NCBI GenBank assembly: GCA_028532765.1
Contig: JAQQAR010000067.1
Location: forward strand, 1-48,003
Source of the DNA: Sphaerochaetaceae bacterium
GTDB taxonomy: Bacteria; Spirochaetota; Spirochaetia; Sphaerochaetales; Sphaerochaetaceae
Direction: 5' to 3'
Length of the DNA stretch: 48,003 nucleotides
Below the pieces are notes generated by a model, which was not told the DNA's origin, did not search any database, and saw only the letters and a list, made by a program, of their open reading frames with translations. How positions within the stretch are numbered: the stretch's first letter is position 1; each line of letters opens with the position of its first letter. Position numbers and translations under genes: made by a program. Positions 44,001 to 48,003 of this stretch are shown piece after piece.

Positions 44001-44077
44001 CTTTGCAAAATAGTACTCTTATAAAATATACGCTCAGACCATATGAGATTGTTAATTTTTTAGTTAAATTGAAATAG
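41018..44077 (+). CDS. GH38 alpha-mannosidase (second)
   Basis: The 1019-residue protein is of full GH38 length. An N-terminal beta-domain (about 1-235) precedes the catalytic domain: HSHIDLAWLWRY (249-260, zinc ligands H251 and D253), ASGAMWVEADCNIPNGES (319-336), and the nucleophile D363 in LWLPDVFGYSYALPQ. The substrate loop GYGDGGGGPTRDM is present. The C-terminal part is the all-beta mannosidase domain. There is no signal peptide, so it acts in the cytoplasm on imported oligosaccharides. It is the last gene of the rightward operon, 75 bp after the SIS gene, with only a weak ribosome site. Confidence 0.93.
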   Translation: MIRNIYNLDRIEKQIMNFTELRYLNRREITEFRTATDDGSIVNPKPKDSALFTGDLKINDYWHGRDKYLWIKFVFTIPQDWKGKTIVGKFDFGRTGMGNNSGFESLLYLNDTPYQAVDSNHEEVFINSEEYEDNIEFKFRLWSGLEGGGPEIIQTYQFKTAFVSLFSTDTDDYYYLMSHCISTARRLPPSVALKYKLEDCIVSSYNIVDFTNQESLAFHESVSAALKHLQDKLASFDDKTDYTVTCIGHSHIDLAWLWRYKHTREKGVRSFNTVNRMLEQHPEYLFMQSSPQLYSSIKEDAPELYAKITRWVQENRWEASGAMWVEADCNIPNGESLARQLLYGKKYFKEEFGISSNYLWLPDVFGYSYALPQLLKSAGIDNFITTKISWNDMNRMPHDTFLWKGLDGSEVITHFITTPEVTADVSFYTYNGMITSETVTGVWENYKDKALNSNMLICYGYGDGGGGPTRDMVKSIESIKKIPGLPAVKTGFVQDYLDELNATVNENGEAVAVWDGELYFELHRGTYTSQARIKKTNRQLELKYRDAEIFSTLRAIQEHNMNAYPACELEKGWKLILKNQFHDIIPGSSIKEVYMDSAIEHQEADKIAEAAILGATQALVESDEDFTVFNTFSKSRKGLVKVDEKHSIQNGFALVEIQPFSQNSLESIICRETEFGSIVYMDNCIETDHLRVCWNEKGHLISVFFKKVNREVLSSEANLLEICEDRPRAYDTWELEPTLVMKQDIISDLVSAELIDEGPLFIKFKFTWKYNKSTINQILIVYSFSSRIDFVTEVDWHEKQKTLRTAFPVNIRSLTARYDIQFGNIERPTIKNTSWDEAKFETIGHQWADFSERGFGVALLNDCKYGYDIHGNVIRLSLLKSAENPDTLAEEGRHTFTYSLYPHSREWYDSELQTEAWDLNSPLFAVRGSLHKDLPSFKFDCKNTMIDAIKKSENNDGFVIRLHENTGGHDSIVIELPECFASWTQTNLLEEPIISLQNSTLIKYTLRPYEIVNFLVKLK

Positions 44078-44438
44078 TCAGAATGGAATGCTAATATAAC
44101 GATACTTTAAAGTCTCCCACAGTATCGACTTCGATCCAGTGGGAGACCTGGTCATAGAGGCAGCAGAAGAGGTGGTAGGAAGTGAAAGAGCTTCCTTCAT
44201 TCCGACCATTAGCGATTGACTGAAGAAGATATTCAGTGGGAAGTTTGAACGATGAGAGGAGATAAAAGTGATCTGCATTTGCTCTTGGCCGCACACTTGG
44301 GGGTAGTTATACGTGCTATGATAAGCTCGTTTAAAACCTAAAGGGAACCAATCTCTTTCGAAGGACCTCACAAGTAGAAGATAATTTGATCAATGCTTAC
44401 CAAAATAGTTTGACAGGACCAAACATAGAATTTACTTT
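44078..44438. other. 361-bp intergenic region with a nested hairpin
   Basis: A strong hairpin at 44112-44147 pairs GTCTCCCAC with GTGGGAGAC and contains an inner stem ATCGA-CT-TCGAT. It lies 35 bp after the GH38 stop and could end the operon, although no T-run follows. Short minus-strand frames (44078-44371) overlap it; neither matches a family I know. Confidence 0.5.
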
Positions 44439-44441
44439 ACA

Positions 44442-44475
44442 AATATACTTATATTGATTATAATATACGTATATT
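44442..44475. promoter_or_regulatory. Twin operators of the AbiEi-like gene
   Basis: AATATACTTATATT (44442-44455) and the perfect palindrome AATATACGTATATT (44462-44475) differ at one base and are spaced exactly 20 bp apart, on the same face of the helix. They lie 19-53 bp before the gene, over its likely promoter. Outer arms ACAAATATAC/GTATATTTGT make a larger inverted repeat (44439-44478). Confidence 0.7.
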
Positions 44476-44494
44476 TGTCAATTTAGGTGAAGTT

Positions 44495-45088
44495 ATGAAT
44501 TACTTGGAGAAACTTGAAGAGCTCATACAAAAACACTATGGCACGATTCTAAGTGCTGATCTCGATAAAAACCAGATTCCAAGAGGGTATCTCCAGATGA
44601 TGGTGGCAGAAGGAACCCTTGAGAGAGTTAATCGAGGTGTTTATGTTTCCGTTAATTCAATCGAAGATGAAATGTATGCTTTGCAGACGAAATACCCAAA
44701 TATTATCTATTCTCATGAAACGGCACTTTTTATGCATGGCTTATCGGACAGAACTCCTTTCAAGTACTCAGTAACAGTTCCAAGTGGGCATAAAGTGGTT
44801 GGTGACGTAGCGGAAAGATGTAAAGTTTATTATATAAAAAGAGAGTTTCATGAGATGGGAGCAGAATTGGCAGAAAGCTCCTTTGGTAATCAAATCAGAG
44901 TATATACCATTGAAAGAACCATATGTGATCTCGTACGAAGTAGAAATCGTGTAGATATACAAATCTTTTCTCAAGCATTAACCCGTTTTGCTAAATTAAA
45001 ATCGACAGATTTCTCAACACTCATGGATATGGCAAGAAAACTCAAGATAGAAGCTGTGCTTAGAACATATCTTGAGGTGCTACTGTAA
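44495..45088 (+). CDS. AbiEi-family antitoxin-like regulator, no toxin partner
   Basis: The 197-residue protein has an N-terminal winged helix ending LERVNRGVYVSVNSIEDEMYALQ and a C-terminal domain with IYSHETALFMHGLSDRTPFKYSVTVPSGH, then YTIERTICDLVRSRNRVD. These are the hallmarks of type IV toxin-antitoxin AbiEi antitoxins. In complete systems a nucleotidyltransferase (AbiEii) follows at once; here no such gene lies within the next 230 bp before the SulP gene. It either acts as a solitary regulator, or neutralises a toxin elsewhere. The truncated nucleotidyltransferase at 15485 has its own different partner. Confidence 0.85.
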   Translation: MNYLEKLEELIQKHYGTILSADLDKNQIPRGYLQMMVAEGTLERVNRGVYVSVNSIEDEMYALQTKYPNIIYSHETALFMHGLSDRTPFKYSVTVPSGHKVVGDVAERCKVYYIKREFHEMGAELAESSFGNQIRVYTIERTICDLVRSRNRVDIQIFSQALTRFAKLKSTDFSTLMDMARKLKIEAVLRTYLEVLL

Positions 45089-45115
45089 GCTCAAATCCAC
45101 TGGGTTTAGTATATC

Positions 45116-45197
45116 TGTTTCTGTGACAGAAACAATATGTGTATAATATTCCTATCATAGGAACAATTTGGCAATTTTGTTCCTGCCTTAGGAACAA
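45116..45197 (+). promoter_or_regulatory. SulP promoter with three inverted repeats
   Basis: A -10 box TATAAT lies at 45142-45147, with TTCTGT at 45119-45124 as a weak -35 at 17 bp. Three palindromes surround it: TGTTTCTG-TGA-CAGAAACA (45116-45134) over the -35, TTCCTA-TCA-TAGGAA (45149-45163) at the start site, and TTGTTCCT-GCCTT-AGGAACAA (45177-45197) in the leader. The last two share GGAACAA half-sites. This is the layout of a tightly repressed promoter. Confidence 0.6.
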
Positions 45198-45318
45198 TAG
45201 CATTTTCAGACAAGAACGCTCAAATTACATACTTTCTAGAAATATCTCTTACAAATTCATCTACTACCCAATTGGCATATTATTGAAACTGGAGTATACC
45301 TCATCCAGGAGAGAAGAA

Positions 45319-46968
45319 GTGCGTAACAAGGAATGGGAACCAAAACTCTTTACCCTTATAAAAGAGGGGATTGGGAAAGAACAGATCAAGAAAGACATCA
45401 TCAGTGGGATCATTGTTGGGGTAATAGCCCTTCCCCTTGCAATCGCGTTTGCCATTGCCTCTGGAGTATCTCCTGAGACCGGACTGTTGACTGCAATCGT
45501 GGGAGGACTCATCGTCTCCCTCTTTGGAGGAAGCAGAGTCCAGATCGGAGGCCCCACTGGTGCCTTCATAGTCATCATTGTCTCCATCCTTACCACCCAT
45601 GGTATGGAGGGACTCCTTATTGCGACCTTCCTTGCAGGAATCATCCTGATCCTCATGGGTCTCTTCAAGATGGGCTCCCTGCTTAAGTACATTCCCCAGA
45701 CCCTTATCACCGGCTTCACCGGAGGTATCGCAGTCTTGATCTTCATGACCCAGATCAATGATTTCCTTGGGTTGCCAGAGAAAGATATTCCTAGCGAATT
45801 TCTGGAGAAACTCGTCTACTATGCAAGCAATCTCCATCTCACTGACCCTTGGTCACTGACAGTGGGTCTTGCAACCATAGCCATCATTCTTCTCCTACCA
45901 AAACTTACCAAGAAAATTCCTGCTGTCTTTGCTTCCTTGGTTCTTGTTACCCTGCTGTCTTCACTTCTGGGGGTTCCTGTAGAGACCATCGGGGACCGTT
46001 TTGGTGTGATTACCTTCCAGGTTCCAAAGCTCACGTTCTTCACGATCAACCAAGAAGTAATCTTGACCCTACTGCCTGCAGCCTTCTCCATCGCCCTCCT
46101 CGGTGCACTGGAATCCCTGCTCTCAGCCGTCGTTGCTGACAGCATGATCGGTGGACACCACCGGTCGAATGTGGAACTCATCGCCATGGGATTAGCAAAT
46201 ACCGCAGTCTCCCTGGTTGGAGGAATTCCTGTAACTGGTGCAATTGCAAGAACTGCAGCAAATGTGAACAACGGTGGTCGTACCCCAATTGCCGGCGTTG
46301 TGCATGCCCTCACCCTCCTGTTCATCTACCTGGTAGCAATGCCTGTCGTCAAGTTTGTCCCGATGGCTGCCTTGGCAGGCATCCTTATCATTGTTGCCTG
46401 GAGGATGAGTGAGATCCATGTATTCCTCAGTAGTCTGAAGGTGAACCGGTATGAGTCTGCTGTCCTGCTCACTACCTTTATACTCACCCTGTTGACCGAC
46501 CTTACCATCGCTATTCCGGTAGGATTTATGCTGGCTGTGATCCTCTTCATGAAGAGAATGGCTGACGGAGTGGAACTCAGCCCCTTGATGTACTCCAAGG
46601 TCGATGACCAGTTGATCTTCTCCCAAGAGCTTGGGGAGTATGACAAGAGGATACGGATTGTGGAGATCAACGGCCCCATGTTCTTTGGGTCGGTATTCCA
46701 TCTCCTGAACATTGAAGAGAAACTCGATAAAGGCTACAAGATACTTATCCTACGTTTCCGCTATGTGCCCATCGTAGACTCTGATGGAATAGCGAAACTA
46801 AGGTTACTTCTCTCCGATATGAAGAAAAAGGATATCCAGGTACTTTTCAGTGGCCTGAACGACAACCTGAAGGAGAAATTCCTGAAGCATCATCTCATAT
46901 CGGAATCCTCCATCTTCCCGAACATTGAAGAGGCAATGAGTAGTAGTCATGAGAGGTTGAAAATATAG
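45319..46968 (+). CDS. SulP-family anion transporter with STAS domain
   Basis: The 549-residue protein imports sulphate, bicarbonate or another anion across the inner membrane. It starts at GTG 45319, with AGGAGA 7 bases upstream; the open frame runs back to 45139 through the promoter region, which is clearly not coding. Membrane domain: DIISGIIVGVIALPLAIAFAIASGVSPETGL and the SulP signature FGGSRVQIGGPTGAFIVI, about 12-14 helices. C-terminal STAS domain (about 430-549): VEINGPMFFGSVFHL and VPIVDSDGIAKL. GC content is higher than in the neighbouring genes. The C-terminal domain appears complete. Confidence 0.92.
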   Translation: MRNKEWEPKLFTLIKEGIGKEQIKKDIISGIIVGVIALPLAIAFAIASGVSPETGLLTAIVGGLIVSLFGGSRVQIGGPTGAFIVIIVSILTTHGMEGLLIATFLAGIILILMGLFKMGSLLKYIPQTLITGFTGGIAVLIFMTQINDFLGLPEKDIPSEFLEKLVYYASNLHLTDPWSLTVGLATIAIILLLPKLTKKIPAVFASLVLVTLLSSLLGVPVETIGDRFGVITFQVPKLTFFTINQEVILTLLPAAFSIALLGALESLLSAVVADSMIGGHHRSNVELIAMGLANTAVSLVGGIPVTGAIARTAANVNNGGRTPIAGVVHALTLLFIYLVAMPVVKFVPMAALAGILIIVAWRMSEIHVFLSSLKVNRYESAVLLTTFILTLLTDLTIAIPVGFMLAVILFMKRMADGVELSPLMYSKVDDQLIFSQELGEYDKRIRIVEINGPMFFGSVFHLLNIEEKLDKGYKILILRFRYVPIVDSDGIAKLRLLLSDMKKKDIQVLFSGLNDNLKEKFLKHHLISESSIFPNIEEAMSSSHERLKI

Positions 46969-47049
46969 AGAGTAGCCTCCAGCTGTTTCTTTTTGTATAC
47001 CCTCTCAAGCAATCTTGTAATATCTTGCTCCTTACATTCTCTTCTACAT

Positions 47050-47490
47050 TTAGTTCTCTATTTCACGAAAAAACACCTCACTTGTAATTTCTTGATCAAA
47101 CTCTTTTTCGGCAACCCTGAGCAGCCAGGGAAATGTCCGTATGAACCTCATGAGTGCAAGAGCTGCTGCAGAGGGAACAATGTCCTCATTCTTCCACCTT
47201 GCAAGTGTTCTTGCAGGAAGGCCGAGAGAGCGTTCCATCGAAGCGTTTGTATACCCTTGTGCATTCAAGTAGGTAAGGATGTGTACCATCGATGATTGCT
47301 TACATACGGCAAGAGCATCTTGCAAGACACGATCGTTGTCCTCATGATCTTCTGCAAATCCACAGGTCTTACAAACCACCATCTTCACCGTTACTGTATT
47401 CACATCTGCAAAGGGCTCTGAGACTTCGACTTGGTCTTCTCTGATATCTACATCTTCATTTCCACAGTAGGAACATTTTTGTTTTTCCAT
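47050..47490 (-). CDS. MqsA-like zinc-finger/HTH regulator (orphan antitoxin-type)
   Basis: The 146-residue protein has a four-Cys zinc site, CSYCGN near residue 6 and CKTCGF near 45, and a C-terminal XRE-like helix-turn-helix around GYTNASMERSLGLPARTLARWKN. This is the MqsA/YgiT layout. Start ATG 47490 has GGAG 10 bases upstream; the longer frame to 47655 runs through the promoter. No MqsR-type toxin gene is next to it on either side in the window. A perfect palindrome at 47516-47534 is a likely self-operator. Confidence 0.75.
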   Translation of the reverse strand: MEKQKCSYCGNEDVDIREDQVEVSEPFADVNTVTVKMVVCKTCGFAEDHEDNDRVLQDALAVCKQSSMVHILTYLNAQGYTNASMERSLGLPARTLARWKNEDIVPSAAALALMRFIRTFPWLLRVAEKEFDQEITSEVFFREIEN

Positions 47491-47515
47491 GTTTTGATGA
47501 CTCCACCTTGTTACT

Positions 47516-47534
47516 ATTATACATAATGTATAAT
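47516..47534. promoter_or_regulatory. Operator palindrome of the MqsA-like gene
   Basis: ATTATACAT-A-ATGTATAAT is a perfect 9-bp inverted repeat 26 bp upstream of the start codon, overlapping the expected -10 region. Confidence 0.6.
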
Positions 47535-48003
47535 TAACTGCAAATAGTATGTATAGCTTACTACCATCATCCTTCTCTGAATCAATACACAGAAAGCAAT
47601 CATTCGTATTGCTTGGACTAGTTTGAATTCGTATAAACTTGATTGCTCCCCTCATGCAAATATCTCATTAAATTAGAACGATAGTAGATGAAAAATATCT
47701 TGGGTCCCACCACAATTGAGATTAAAAGAAATAGAGATTTCACAATTCCACTGCAGTAAGTAGAAGAAGGAAAATCAACATCTTACCATAATTGAAGAGC
47801 AGTAAAGATGAGCAGAATATTGGACATCCAAGTGACATTTCAAAAAAGAAGGAGCCCCGATCCCAATGTCATTAAGTTAAGGCAATGACATTCCGGTGAG
47901 ATCCAAACAACAAGGCAATATGTAGCTTCGGCTATGTGGTGCCTTGTTTTTTTGTATATTTAATAGTATCGAAACAATATAAATATGATATAATTAATTA
48001 GAG
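47535..48003. other. Terminal intergenic region with two inverted repeats
   Basis: No protein gene is seen. AATGTCATT (47865-47873) and AATGACATT (47884-47892) form a 9-bp inverted repeat shortly before the terminator-like hairpin. The context may be the end of a decayed mobile element or a small RNA. Confidence 0.4.
47909..47953 (+). terminator. Strong Rho-independent terminator
   Basis: AACAAGGCA pairs with TGCCTTGTT (47909-47917 with 47940-47948); an inner stem TAGC-TTCG-GCTA caps it, and TTTTTTT follows. It is a textbook plus-strand terminator, yet no plus-strand protein gene lies in the preceding 900 bp after the SulP gene, which suggests an untranslated transcript or a broken gene. Confidence 0.75.

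Noticed and set aside
44078-44371. 97- and 67-codon minus-strand frames after the GH38 gene
   Set aside because: They overlap each other in different frames and cover the nested hairpin; no motif or ribosome site supports either.
45264-46712. Several long minus-strand frames opposite the SulP gene
   Set aside because: They are low-complexity shadows of membrane-protein codons; the plus-strand SulP and STAS motifs are unmistakable.
1-48003. CRISPR arrays, tRNA or rRNA genes
   Set aside because: No regularly spaced direct repeats with spacers were found, and no cloverleaf or rRNA-like sequence was recognised by eye.

Overview
The window looks like chromosome from a free-living or gut-type spirochaete, most likely a Sphaerochaeta or Treponema relative. 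This rests on the style of the exported binding proteins (N-termini ending in WAAGSTES or FASGSSEA), the heavy investment in TRAP and ABC carbohydrate uptake, moderate GC, and strong GGAGG-type ribosome sites. That is inference from style; there is no rRNA or tRNA in the window to settle it.

Left edge (1-4.3 kb): a Dam-type adenine methylase that runs off the window behind a large DGQHR-domain protein with a HEPN-like tail (a likely defence pair), then about 1 kb without a convincing gene, then the small DNA-binding protein VF530.

4.15-16.16 kb: a region bounded by a 161-bp direct repeat (4148-4308 and 15999-16159, 5 mismatches). The repeat is the overlapping ywbE/VF530 junction: the left copy keeps VF530 whole and only the end of ywbE, the right copy keeps ywbE whole and only the start of VF530. 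The simplest reading is that about 11.7 kb was inserted into an ancestral nagA-ywbE-VF530 operon. The insert carries a four-carbon acid-sugar catabolic unit: PdxA2-type dehydrogenase, DUF1537 kinase and SAF/homoserine-dehydrogenase-like protein on the minus strand; a PrpR-type sigma-54 activator and a TRAP importer with a cyclase-family hydrolase on the plus strand. Both operons have near-consensus -24/-12 sigma-54 promoters, and each has an ATTGCA-N4-TGCAAT palindrome 140-185 bp upstream, so the whole regulatory circuit is readable from sequence. At the right end sits a two-gene, antitoxin/nucleotidyltransferase-like module whose second gene is cut by the repeat.

16-22 kb: nagA, a hypothetical protein, a WIQTYD-repeat protein, a methyltransferase relic, a DinJ-YafQ toxin-antitoxin pair with its operators, and a CPBP membrane protein overlapping a histidine kinase that lacks its N-terminus and has no response regulator. 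22-27 kb: a second TRAP operon with a DapA-family lyase and a divergent AraC regulator.

27.5-44.1 kb: two divergent operons around a 250-bp control region with two LacI-type operators. Leftward: ABC importer (binding protein and two permeases), GH38 alpha-mannosidase, LacI repressor, Gfo/Idh/MocA oxidoreductase. Rightward: a fused PfkB kinase-HAD phosphatase, a deoxyhypusine-synthase-like protein broken by an in-frame TAA, an aldose epimerase, a ROK kinase, a GmhA-like SIS isomerase and a second GH38 enzyme. Together they suggest uptake and breakdown of an alpha-mannoside or related glycan, with an unusual phospho-sugar branch. 44.4-48 kb: an orphan AbiEi-type antitoxin with two operators, a SulP anion transporter behind a promoter packed with inverted repeats, and an orphan MqsA-like zinc-finger/HTH regulator.

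Across all three importers, a strong hairpin lies directly after the solute-binding-protein gene.
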